In this document: piece by piece, positions 1 through 6,379 of the stretch
How the letters are laid out: each line of letters begins with the position of its first letter
Numbering within the stretch: the stretch's first letter is position 1
NCBI GenBank assembly: GCA_036009105.1
Contig: DASYMJ010000211.1
Coordinates: forward strand, 1-17,562
Reading direction: 5' to 3'
Length of the DNA: 17,562 bases
From: JAFAVZ01 sp036009105
GTDB lineage: Bacteria > Acidobacteriota > Thermoanaerobaculia > Gp7-AA8
Notes under the pieces: model-generated
Told to the model about the DNA's origin: nothing
Databases searched by the model: none
The model's input: the letters and a program-made list of their open reading frames with translations, nothing else
Position numbers and translations under genes: made by a program

Positions 1-470
1 GGTTGAGCGTCGTGAGCGCCATGCGGCACTCCATCACCTGGCGGGACGTCGAATGGCTGCAAGCGATCGCCCGTGTGCCGCTGCTGCTGAAGGGCATCCT
101 CACCGGCGACGATGCGGCGCGGGCCGTCGAGCATGGCGCGCGGGGCATCGTGGTCAGCAATCACGGCGCGCGGAACCTCGACACATTACCGGCGACGATC
201 GATGCATTGCCCGAGGTGGCGGAGCGCGTCGCCGGACGCATCCCGCTGCTGCTCGATGGCGGCATCCGCCGCGGCACGGACGTGGTCAAGGCGCTCGCCC
301 GCGGCGCCACGGCGGTGCTAATCGGCCGCCCTTACGCGTACGGGCTCGCCGCGGGCGGTGCCGACGGCGTGGCCCGCGTCGTGGCCATCCTGCGCGAGGA
401 GCTGCAGACTGCGATGGCCCTCCTCGGCCGCGCGACGCTGGCGGAGATCGACCGCTCCGTCTTCTGGTAA
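1..470 (+). CDS. FMN-dependent alpha-hydroxy-acid dehydrogenase/oxidase (C-terminal part)
   Basis: The gene runs in from the left edge, so the start is missing and about 155 C-terminal residues are visible; the family is usually 350-400 residues. These enzymes oxidise L-2-hydroxy acids such as lactate or glycolate to 2-oxo acids using FMN in a TIM barrel. Seen: TWRDVEWL followed by LLLKGIL, with the lysine of the FMN-binding strand; SNHGARNLD, containing the catalytic histidine and the substrate-binding arginine; then DGGIRRGTDVVKALARGA and IGRPYAYG, which form the FMN phosphate site. The family usually has SNHGGRQLD, so the A and N here are mild variants. Which hydroxy acid is used cannot be told from this part. 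The next gene begins 5 bases after the stop, suggesting co-transcription. Confidence 0.9.
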   Translation, partial: LSVVSAMRHSITWRDVEWLQAIARVPLLLKGILTGDDAARAVEHGARGIVVSNHGARNLDTLPATIDALPEVAERVAGRIPLLLDGGIRRGTDVVKALARGATAVLIGRPYAYGLAAGGADGVARVVAILREELQTAMALLGRATLAEIDRSVFW

Positions 471-475
471 CGGCC

Positions 476-919
476 ATGGCGAAGCCGCTCTGGTCCTGTC
501 CACATTGCGAGCGCACGTTCGCCAACCGCAACCAGACGCACTCCTGCGGCACGGTCGGCGCGCTCGACGCCCACTTCGCGAGACGGCCTCCCGCGGTGCG
601 CGAACTGTTCGATGCCTTCGTGGCGCGCGTGCGCGCGATCGGACCGGTGACCATCCTGCCGGAGAAGACGCGCATCGCCTTCCACGTGCGGATGTCGTTC
701 GCGATGGTCATGCCTCGCCACGACGCGCTTGTGGGCCACCTCGTGCTGGCCCGCCGCGTGGACGATCCGCGCCTCCACAAGATCGAGACCTTCTCGCCGC
801 GCAACCATGTGCATCACTTCCGCGTGCGGAGCGTGGCCGAGATCGACGCCATCGCGGAGTGGATCGCCGAGGCTTATGCGGTCAGCGAGCAGAAGCACCT
901 GGGCGCTACGGCGCGATGA
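476..919 (+). CDS. DUF5655 domain protein with N-terminal zinc-finger-like motif
   Basis: A 147-residue protein of unknown function. The start is the ATG five bases after the preceding stop; no clear Shine-Dalgarno is present, so translation may depend on the upstream gene. Near the N-terminus C8, C11, H22 and C24 (CPHC, then THSCG) look like a small metal site. The rest matches my memory of DUF5655: hydrophobic strands around VGHLVLARRVDDPRLHKIETFSPRNHVHHFRV, then an acidic helix and AEAYAVSEQKHLG at the end. The family is often annotated only as hypothetical. The reading frame also stays open upstream of this ATG, but that stretch lies inside the dehydrogenase gene and looks non-coding. Its 3' end overlaps the converging broken gene by 14 bases. 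Confidence 0.8.
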   Translation: MAKPLWSCPHCERTFANRNQTHSCGTVGALDAHFARRPPAVRELFDAFVARVRAIGPVTILPEKTRIAFHVRMSFAMVMPRHDALVGHLVLARRVDDPRLHKIETFSPRNHVHHFRVRSVAEIDAIAEWIAEAYAVSEQKHLGATAR

Positions 920-1361
920 CCGTCACTTCCTGCGTGAAGTTGTTCGTCAGCGAAACGAAGGCCCAGTAGCGCATGCCGGGCGTGGTGCGAGAGCTCGATG
1001 CGCGTGTCCATGCCGAGGCAGGGGGTGTGGAGGGAGAACGGATTGCAGGAGGGAAAGAACGTGTCGAGGTCGACCACCGCGTAGTACGGAAAGGACGGGT
1101 CGCTTCCGTTGCGGCGGTCGAGCGGCACGACGGCGTCCTTCACCACCGACCCGCCGGCGTTCGTCCAGAAGATGCGGATGCGCACCGCGGCGTCGCCGCG
1201 CAGGTCGACGTCGTAGATGCGCAGCGCGTGGCGGTATTGCTGCCGGTGATGCCGACGAACGGTTCTACAGGAAGGAGAACTTTCTCGAATCCGGAGAGGT
1301 CCTGAGCGGCCGCGCTACAGGCGAGGAGGAGGAGCAGGACGGCGAAGCGTGTCTGTTTCAT
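906..1361 (-). pseudogene. Small secreted protein, interrupted by two compensating frameshifts
   Basis: Read on the minus strand, the ATG at 1361 opens a clear signal peptide (MKQTRFAVLLLLLACSAAAQ) followed by DLSGFEKVLLPVEPFVGITGS. Around 1225-1250 the sensible reading moves to another frame (QYRHALRIYDVDLRGDAA, then RIRIFWTNAGGSVVKDAVV, ending near CLGMDTRIEL). Around 979-985 it moves back and finishes MRYWAFVSLTNNFTQEVTVI-AP at the stop 906-908. Start and stop share a frame (456 bases), so one apparent base loss and one base gain cancel out. The intact product would have been about 151 residues. The tail resembles a phrase I associate with small exported proteins of Acidobacteriota. It may be a true pseudogene or two assembly errors. 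It is convergent with the DUF5655 gene and divergent from radA. Confidence 0.7.
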
Positions 1362-1382
1362 GGTTACGCAAAAGCCGGCTGC

Positions 1383-1388
1383 TACAAT
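1383..1388 (+). promoter_or_regulatory. -10 box of radA
   Basis: TACAAT lies 8 bases before the GTG start of radA, which would give a leaderless or nearly leaderless mRNA. I see no convincing -35 hexamer at 16-18 bases upstream. Confidence 0.45.
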
Positions 1389-1396
1389 CCGGACAG

Positions 1397-2746
1397 GTGG
1401 CGAAAAAGGCGACGCTCTTCTCCTGTACGGAATGCGGCAACCAGTCGCCCAAGTGGCTCGGGCGTTGCCCGGAGTGCAGCGCCTGGAACTCCTTCGCGCA
1501 GGAGGAGCTGCCGGTCGCGAACACCCAGCCGACCGCGCTCGGCGGCGCCGGCTCGCCGATGCCGATCGATGCGATCGATGCGGACGTCGCGCCGCGCGTC
1601 TCCACGAACCTGGCGAACCTCGACCGCGTCCTCGGCGGCGGCCTGGTCATCGGCGCCGTGACGCTCGTCGGCGGCGAGCCGGGCATCGGCAAGTCGACGC
1701 TCCTCCTCCAGGCCGCCCAGCAGCTGGCCCTCTCCGGCACGGTGCTCTACGTCTCCGGCGAGGAGTCGCCGCGCCAGCTCGCCATGCGCGCCCGCCGCCT
1801 CGGCACCACCTCGCCGAACATCCGCGTCTTTACGGAGACGTCGGTCGAGCGCATCCTGGCCGAGGTGGAAAAGCTGCGGCCGGCGGCGGTGATCATCGAT
1901 TCGATCCAGACCGTGCACACCGCGTCGAACGCCTCGATGCCCGGATCGGTCGGCCAGGTGCGCGACTCGGCAGGCACCCTGATGTCCGCCGCGAAACGCC
2001 TCTCCATCCCCTTCTTCCTCATCGGCCACATCACGAAGGAAGGGACCATCGCCGGCCCGAAGTCGCTGGAGCACATCGTGGACACGGTCCTTTACTTCGA
2101 AGGCGACCGCTTCCAGAACTACCGCGTCATCCGCGCCTACAAAAACCGCTTCGGGCCGGTCAACGAGGTGGCGATCTACGAGATGCACGACGGCGGCCTG
2201 GAGGAAGTGCCGAATCCCTCGGCCGCGCTGCTGTCGCAACGGAGCAACGCGCCGGGGTCGGCCATTCTCGCCGCGGTGGAAGGGACGCGGCCGCTGCTGA
2301 TCGAGGTGCAGGCGCTGGTGTCGCCCACCCACTTTCCGTCGCCGCGGCGGATGGCCATGGGCCTCGACGCCAACCGCGTCTCGCTTCTCCTCGCCGTGCT
2401 GGAGCGGAAGGGCGGCGGCAGCTTCGCGGCGCACGACATCTACGTCAACCTGGCCGGAGGCCTGCAGATCGATGAGCCGGCGCTCGATCTCGGCATCGTG
2501 GCGGCGGTGCTCTCCTCGCAGCGGAACATCCCGATCAGCTACGACGTCGCGCTTTTCGGGGAAGTGGGCCTCCTTGGCGAGATCCGCAGCGTCTCCCAAC
2601 CCGACCTCCGCGCCCGAGAAGCGGCAGCCCTCGGCTTCCGCCGCGTGATCTGCCCGCAATCGAACGCGGCGGAGATCCGGGCGGACGTGGAAGTGGTGGG
2701 GGTGCGGCGGGTGGAGGAGTTCGGCGCGGCGCTGTTCGGCGCCTGA
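1397..2746 (+). CDS. radA: DNA repair protein RadA (Sms), RecA-like branch-migration ATPase
   Basis: RadA helps process recombination intermediates, driving branch migration at RecA-made D-loops as a hexameric ATPase. The GTG at 1397 gives 449 residues beginning (M)AKKATLFSC, the usual family start; the open frame extends further upstream, but that stretch is not RadA-like. Seen in order: a four-cysteine zinc finger (C10, C13, C24, C27), Walker A GGEPGIGKST at about 92-101, Walker B-like VIIDSIQT near 170, the RadA-specific KNRFG motif near 245, and a Lon-protease-like C-terminal domain from about 285 (LLIEVQALV, then GLDANRVSLLLAVLERKGG) ending ALFGEVGLLGEIR. Length and all motifs are normal. 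It is transcribed alone or with the M23 gene, though the latter has its own promoter. Confidence 0.97.
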   Translation: MAKKATLFSCTECGNQSPKWLGRCPECSAWNSFAQEELPVANTQPTALGGAGSPMPIDAIDADVAPRVSTNLANLDRVLGGGLVIGAVTLVGGEPGIGKSTLLLQAAQQLALSGTVLYVSGEESPRQLAMRARRLGTTSPNIRVFTETSVERILAEVEKLRPAAVIIDSIQTVHTASNASMPGSVGQVRDSAGTLMSAAKRLSIPFFLIGHITKEGTIAGPKSLEHIVDTVLYFEGDRFQNYRVIRAYKNRFGPVNEVAIYEMHDGGLEEVPNPSAALLSQRSNAPGSAILAAVEGTRPLLIEVQALVSPTHFPSPRRMAMGLDANRVSLLLAVLERKGGGSFAAHDIYVNLAGGLQIDEPALDLGIVAAVLSSQRNIPISYDVALFGEVGLLGEIRSVSQPDLRAREAAALGFRRVICPQSNAAEIRADVEVVGVRRVEEFGAALFGA

Positions 2747-2750
2747 CCTC

Positions 2751-2780
2751 TTTACAAGCCCAACCGGTCGGCCCTACACT
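2751..2780 (+). promoter_or_regulatory. Promoter of the M23 peptidase lipoprotein gene
   Basis: A -35 TTTACA (2751-2756) and -10 TACACT (2775-2780) are separated by 18 bases, just after the radA stop. The predicted start of transcription near 2787 leaves a leader of about 20 bases before the ATG at 2807. Confidence 0.6.
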
Positions 2781-2806
2781 TCGCGCATCGTTTCCCGGTT
2801 TGCCTC

Positions 2807-3580
2807 ATGGTCAATCTTCTCGTGCGCAGTGGGTGGGTCGGCAGGTTTGCGCTGCTGAGCGCCCTTCTTTCCCTCGCCGCCTGCGCCACCACGCCGGCCG
2901 CGCAACCGTCTCCGGCCCCGCAAGCGCAAGTCTCCCAGCTCTCCGCCGACGACGATGATTTCAGCCACCTGGTGGCCCAGCTGCGGGCGGACCTGAACCG
3001 CTACAACAGCCGGGAGATCGCCCGCAAGCCGACCGTCACGCCGACCACGCAATCGGCGAAGGTGCGCGACAAGGAGTTCGCCGACCGGGCGAACGCGCTC
3101 TTCACGCCGCTGAACAGCGCCTCCCTCCGCATGCCGGTCGTCGGGGTGAGGCCGTACGACCTCGACGACAGCTGGCACGCCCCGCGCGACGGCGGCGAGC
3201 GCCTCCACACCGGCATCGACATCTTCGCCCGCAAGGGGACGGAAGTCGTCGCCGTGGCGGACGGCATCATCAGCTACATCGGCACGCAGCCGAAGGGCGG
3301 CCAGTGCCTCTGGCTGACCACCGAGAACGGCGCGTCGTTCTACTACGCGCACCTCGACCGCTGGGCCCCCGGCATTTACGAGGGGATGGAAGTGCAGAGC
3401 GGCGACCTGCTCGGCTACGTCGGCAACACCGGCAACGCGAAGTACACCCCCTCCCACCTCCACTTCGCCGTCAATCAGAATGACGAGATGGTCAATCCGT
3501 TCCCGCTGCTGACCAAAGCCGTCCCCATCACCATGGCCAAACGGCATGTGGAACTGGGCGGCGGCTTCGGCACACGGTAG
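2807..3580 (+). CDS. M23-family (LytM-type) metallopeptidase lipoprotein
   Basis: A 257-residue predicted lipoprotein that would cut or bind peptidoglycan in the periplasm. The N-terminus has a basic start, a hydrophobic stretch and the lipobox LAAC with the lipidated cysteine at C26, then a Pro/Ala/Gln linker (27-45). The M23 domain covers about 130-235: zinc ligands H134 and D138 in HTGIDIF, Y180-H182 in YYAHLD, and SHLHF with catalytic H217 and zinc ligand H219. All metal-binding and catalytic positions are present, so it is probably an active endopeptidase rather than an EnvC/NlpD-type activator. The order of motifs and the phrase GYVGNTGNA are typical. It is convergent with folK across a 52-base gap occupied by a hairpin. 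Confidence 0.92.
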   Translation: MVNLLVRSGWVGRFALLSALLSLAACATTPAAQPSPAPQAQVSQLSADDDDFSHLVAQLRADLNRYNSREIARKPTVTPTTQSAKVRDKEFADRANALFTPLNSASLRMPVVGVRPYDLDDSWHAPRDGGERLHTGIDIFARKGTEVVAVADGIISYIGTQPKGGQCLWLTTENGASFYYAHLDRWAPGIYEGMEVQSGDLLGYVGNTGNAKYTPSHLHFAVNQNDEMVNPFPLLTKAVPITMAKRHVELGGGFGTR

Positions 3581-3589
3581 GTGAATGTG

Positions 3590-3633
3590 GGGCCGGCTCT
3601 CCAGCCGGCCGGAACCGGCTGGAGAGCCGGTCC
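3590..3633. terminator. GC-rich hairpin between convergent genes (bidirectional terminator-like)
   Basis: Arms 3590-3608 and 3615-3633 form a 19-bp stem with a single mismatch (a G/T pair) around a 6-base loop; the core is CCGGCTCTCCAGCCGG and its complement. It begins 10 bases after the M23 stop and its last base is the first base of the folK stop. No T-run follows, so it is not a classical intrinsic terminator. It may act as an mRNA 3'-end stabiliser, or be a dispersed palindromic repeat. Confidence 0.6.
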
Positions 3634-4061
3634 TACATTGACAGCAGCGCGAGCTCGGTGAGCGGCTCCATGACGAACGCCCGCTCGCGATAGCGCGGGT
3701 GGGGCAAAGTCAGCCGGGCGCTGCGCATCGTGCGCGACGAGTACAAAATCAGATCGAGATCGATCGTGCGCGGCGCATTGCGCGCGCCGCGGCGGCGCCC
3801 CAGCCGCAGTTCGATCGCCTGCAGCGCATCGAGCAACGCGAGAGGCGCGAGGCGCGTGTAGCCGGCAACCACCATGTTGAAAAACGGCGGCGAGCCGGCA
3901 GGCGCGTCGACCGGTTCCGTCTCGTGCACGCGGCTGATGCGCACCACGCGCATAACCTCGCCCAGTGAGGAGACGGCGCGCCGCAGGGTAAGGGCGCGGT
4001 CGCCCAGGTTGGAGCCGAGAGCGATGACCACGGTGGGCAGCTCAGTCGACGCTGATGTCAT
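3633..4061 (-). CDS. folK: 2-amino-4-hydroxy-6-hydroxymethyldihydropteridine pyrophosphokinase (HPPK)
   Basis: FolK transfers pyrophosphate from ATP to 6-hydroxymethyl-7,8-dihydropterin in folate synthesis, in the cytoplasm. The protein has 142 residues, at the short end for the family. Seen: VIALGSNLGDR near the N-terminus, VHETEPVDAPAGSPPFFNMVV (the pterin-loop region), then the HPPK signature RRGARNAPRTIDLDLILY with the two magnesium-binding aspartates (DLD), and LTLPHPRYRERAFVMEPL. The ATG at 4061 lies inside the end of the preceding TPM gene (20-base overlap), pointing to translational coupling; a GTG at 4031 would avoid the overlap but has no ribosome binding site. Finding a folate gene at the end of an envelope-type operon looks incidental, probably shared transcription only. 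Confidence 0.95.
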   Translation of the reverse strand: MTSASTELPTVVIALGSNLGDRALTLRRAVSSLGEVMRVVRISRVHETEPVDAPAGSPPFFNMVVAGYTRLAPLALLDALQAIELRLGRRRGARNAPRTIDLDLILYSSRTMRSARLTLPHPRYRERAFVMEPLTELALLSM

Positions 4062-4476
4062 CCGGCAGCTCGTTCACATCGTCGGCCGCCCGGGGAAAGT
4101 ACGCCTTCAGTTGCTGCCCCGCGGCGGTCACCGCCTCCACGATGCCGTCCGTGAACTCGCCGGCCCGGAAGCGGATGGTCAGGCGCGCCGCGATCTCGTC
4201 CCAGAAGCCGGCCGGCACCTTTTCATCGATCCCCGCGTCGCCGAGGATCACGAAGCGTTGCTCCCCGGAAGCGATGAAGAGGAGGACGCCGTTGCGCAGC
4301 GCGGTCCTGGTCATGCCCAGCCGCTCGAACGTCTTCTCCGCGACGGCGCGGATCTCCCCGCCCGCCTTCGGCTGCACATGCACCCGGATCTCGCCGGACG
4401 TGGCCTGCTCCGCCGAGCCGATGGCGGCCGCGAGGCGCTCCCGATCCAGCTTCTGAAGGAACTCGTCGCGCGTCAT
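4042..4476 (-). CDS. Small TPM-domain protein (second of a pair)
   Basis: A 144-residue protein made of a TPM (TLP18.3/Psb32/MOLO-1) domain without signal peptide or membrane segment, so probably cytoplasmic or membrane-associated through partners. Seen: SGEIRVHV as the first strand, AVAEKTFERLGMTRTALRNGVLLFIA in the position where the family has F-x(n)-NGVLLFV, QRFVILGDAGIDEKV, and a helix FTDGIVEAVTAAGQQL. The ATG at 4476 is preferred over the GTG at 4479: a GGGAGG sits 6 bases before this ATG, which also overlaps the upstream stop as TGATG. It follows a longer TPM protein and LemA; the LemA-TPM pairing is common in bacteria, usually with unclear function. The C-terminus is acidic (DDVNELPDDISVD). 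Confidence 0.85.
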   Translation of the reverse strand: MTRDEFLQKLDRERLAAAIGSAEQATSGEIRVHVQPKAGGEIRAVAEKTFERLGMTRTALRNGVLLFIASGEQRFVILGDAGIDEKVPAGFWDEIAARLTIRFRAGEFTDGIVEAVTAAGQQLKAYFPRAADDVNELPDDISVD

Positions 4477-5270
4477 CACCAGCCTCCCGTTGCGCCGCCA
4501 CCGCCGAAGCCCCCGCCCCCGCCCGAGAACCCGCCCCCGCCACCGCCGAAACCGCCGCCCCCGAAGCCGCCGCCGCCGAACGTCGTGCCGCGGCCGCTGC
4601 CGCCGAGGAAGAACATCGGCCAGAAGCAGCCTCCGCAGCCGCCGGCGCCGCGTCCCCGTCCGCGACGGAGCATGGGGAGGATGAAGAAGAGGAAGATGAA
4701 GGCGATGAAGACCACCATCCCGATGTCGATGCCGCCCGGCCGGCGGCTGCCCGACGCCGCGCCGGACGGCTGCACCGGCTCGACCGGCGCCTCCCCTTTC
4801 GAGATGCGGGCGATGATCGCGTCCGCGGCGGCGTTGAGGCCGCCCGCGTAGTCCTGCTGCTGGAAGTGCGGCGCGAGCTGCTCGCGGATCACGCGCGAGG
4901 AGATGGCGTCGGTGATCGTCCCCTCCAGCCCGTAGCCGACCTCCACGCGCGCCTTCTTCTCCTGCAGGAAAACGAAGAGGACGATGCCGTTGTCGTACTT
5001 TTTGTTGCCGACCTTCCAGCGCTCCACGCAGCGGAGGGTGAAGTCCTCGATCGACTCGCCGTCGATGGAGGGAAAGACGTAGATGAGGAACTGCGCGCCG
5101 CTCTGCTGCTCGAAGGCCTGCAGCTTCTGATCGAGCGCCGCGGCCGCGGCGGAGTCGACGACGCCCGCCTGGTCGGTGAACCAGCGCGAGGGCGGCGGGG
5201 GCACGTCGAGCGCGAAAACCCTCGTCCCGAAAAGGACGAGCGCCAGAATCAGGAGGATGCGGGGGCGCAA
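4476..5270 (-). CDS. TPM-domain membrane protein with glycine-rich tail (YgcG family)
   Basis: 264 residues. The N-terminal signal peptide (about 1-20, ending VFA before LDVPPPP) exports a TPM domain at about 30-155 (FTDQAGVVD, then GAQFLIYVFPSIDGESIEDFTLR, YDNGIVLFVF, RVEVGYGLEGTITD). A linker with VEPVQPSG leads to one membrane span at 184-200, followed by RRGRGRG. The tail, about 209-264, is almost pure glycine with phenylalanines, plus an early GGCGGC, as in YgcG proteins. The start is a TTG at 5270 with AGGGGG four bases upstream; no good ATG exists nearby. It lies 10 bases after LemA and couples to the smaller TPM gene. TPM proteins have been linked to phosphatase-like or photosystem-repair roles elsewhere; the role here is unknown. 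Confidence 0.88.
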   Translation of the reverse strand: MRPRILLILALVLFGTRVFALDVPPPPSRWFTDQAGVVDSAAAAALDQKLQAFEQQSGAQFLIYVFPSIDGESIEDFTLRCVERWKVGNKKYDNGIVLFVFLQEKKARVEVGYGLEGTITDAISSRVIREQLAPHFQQQDYAGGLNAAADAIIARISKGEAPVEPVQPSGAASGSRRPGGIDIGMVVFIAFIFLFFILPMLRRGRGRGAGGCGGCFWPMFFLGGSGRGTTFGGGGFGGGGFGGGGGGFSGGGGGFGGGGATGGW

Positions 5271-5280
5271 TGTGCCCCCT

Positions 5281-5943
5281 CTATCGCGTGCCGGTAGTGC
5301 CGCTGGTGGTGCTGCCGCCGAAGCTGGGGAAGTTCACGTTCGGCGCCTGCGCGGAGCCTTCCGTGCCGCGGAAGTAGGCCTTCTCGCGGAACTTCGAGCC
5401 GGCCACGACGCTGCCGGGGAACTGCTTGATGGCGGCGTTGTAGGCCTGCACGGTGCCGTTGTAGCGCTGGCGCTCGACGGAGATGCGGTTCTCCGTCCCT
5501 TCCAGCTGCGACTGCAGCTCGAGGAAGTTCTGGTTCGACTTCAGCTCCGGATAGCGCTCTACCACCACGAGAAGTCTTGACAGGGCGCTGGACAGCCCTT
5601 GCTGCGCGGCGGCGAACTGCTCCATGCCCTGCGGGTTGTCCGGCAGGCTGGAGGCGGTGGGCGGACCGCTCGTCGCGCCCCCCTGCACCTGGCCGACGCG
5701 GGAGCGGGCGTTGACCACTTCGATCAGGGTGGACTTCTCGAAGTTCGCCGCCCCTTCCACCGTGCGCACGAGGTTCGGGATCAGGTCGAAGCGCCGCTGG
5801 TACTGGCTCTCCACCTGCGCCCACTGGCTGTCGACCTGCTCGTTGAGCCGGACGAAGTTGTTGCGCGCGCCGACCCACCAGCCGCCGATGACGAGCACGA
5901 GGACGACGAGAACGAGACAGCCCAGAAGGCCGAGCTTGCGCAT
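5281..5943 (-). CDS. LemA family protein
   Basis: 220 residues. One N-terminal membrane span (about 4-22) is followed by the LemA coiled-coil bundle: NNFVRLNEQVDSQWAQVE, then YQRRFDLIPNLVRTVEGAA and FEKSTLIEVVNARS, which are the family signature, then AAQQGLSSALSRLLVVVERYPELKSNQNF, also diagnostic. The C-terminal PGSVVAGSKFREKAYF precedes a low-complexity Ser/Thr/Gly tail. The ATG follows the previous stop directly (TAA then ATG), and the purine-rich codons of the upstream acidic tail (GAGGAAGAGGA) can act as its Shine-Dalgarno. LemA proteins often sit beside TPM/YgcG genes, as here, and the molecular function is not established. The product probably sits in the inner membrane with its bundle outside. 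Confidence 0.93.
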   Translation of the reverse strand: MRKLGLLGCLVLVVLVLVIGGWWVGARNNFVRLNEQVDSQWAQVESQYQRRFDLIPNLVRTVEGAANFEKSTLIEVVNARSRVGQVQGGATSGPPTASSLPDNPQGMEQFAAAQQGLSSALSRLLVVVERYPELKSNQNFLELQSQLEGTENRISVERQRYNGTVQAYNAAIKQFPGSVVAGSKFREKAYFRGTEGSAQAPNVNFPSFGGSTTSGTTGTR

Positions 5944-6249
5944 TTAGTAGTCCTCTTCCTCTTCTTCTTCCGGCTCCTCTTCCCGTTCCGCGTCGGGAAA
6001 GGCTCCGGGGTCTTCTTCCTCGTCGGTGTCGGCCACCGCGGCGGGCGACTCGGCATCGGCGAACTCCGGCTCTTCGGCCGGCTCCTCGACGATGCGCGGC
6101 GCGCGTCCCCGGCCGGACGTCACGACCGGCGTTTCCTCGGCATCGCGCTGATCCGCGCCGCACTTGGGGCAGACCGGAGTCGGCTTCCCGAGGTCATAAA
6201 ATTTGGTGTGGCAGCTATAGCAGGTGTACTTGCGTCCCAACTGTGGCAT
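5944..6249 (-). CDS. FYDLN-motif zinc-ribbon protein with acidic tail (TIGR02300-like)
   Basis: 101 residues, first gene of the minus-strand operon down to folK. The N-terminus has two CxxC pairs (C10/C13 and C27/C30, the second as CPKCG) around KFYDLGKP, which resembles the FYDLN motif that names this family. From about residue 57 onward the protein is mostly Glu/Asp and ends in a run of glutamates followed by DY. Such proteins are small zinc ribbons of unknown function. The charged tail is probably disordered. Its Glu codons also provide the LemA ribosome binding site, so the tail length may matter for expression of the next gene. A run of purines (GGGAGA) lies 11 bases before the start. 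Confidence 0.8.
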   Translation of the reverse strand: MPQLGRKYTCYSCHTKFYDLGKPTPVCPKCGADQRDAEETPVVTSGRGRAPRIVEEPAEEPEFADAESPAAVADTDEEEDPGAFPDAEREEEPEEEEEEDY

Positions 6250-6292
6250 TGCTCTTTGCGTCTCCCGTGAAAAAGCGGCGAAACGTTAGCAC

Positions 6293-6379
6293 AAAAAGGC
6301 GATCGGCGATGAGCGATCGGCGATCAGGCTGAACCTGACCACCAATCTGCTGATCGCCGATCGCTGAATGCTGATCGCT
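6293..6379 (-). terminator. Heptad-repeat hairpin plus T-run ending the S41 peptidase gene
   Basis: Plus-strand arms 6298-6327 and 6350-6379 pair over 30 positions with 4 mismatches (16 perfect next to the 22-base loop). On the minus strand the hairpin is followed directly by TTTTT (6297-6293), as in an intrinsic terminator. One arm overlaps the S41 stop codon. Both arms are built from 7-base units (CTGATCG, CCGATCG, CTCATCG). The structure also fills most of the gap between the S41 gene and the downstream FYDLN gene. Confidence 0.75.

Noticed and set aside
1382..2659. A 425-codon open frame on the minus strand over radA, with high Arg/His/Asp content
   Set aside because: It is the antisense of radA in GC-rich DNA, with no recognisable domain and strongly biased composition; radA itself matches its family throughout.
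3590..3633. CRISPR-like or insertion-sequence end
   Set aside because: It is one palindrome with no direct repeats, spacers or transposase nearby; it fits a 3'-end hairpin.
4490..4684. A plus-strand Arg/Pro-rich open frame over the glycine-rich tail
   Set aside because: It is the antisense of glycine codons (GGC/GGG give CCG/CCC) and only reflects low complexity.
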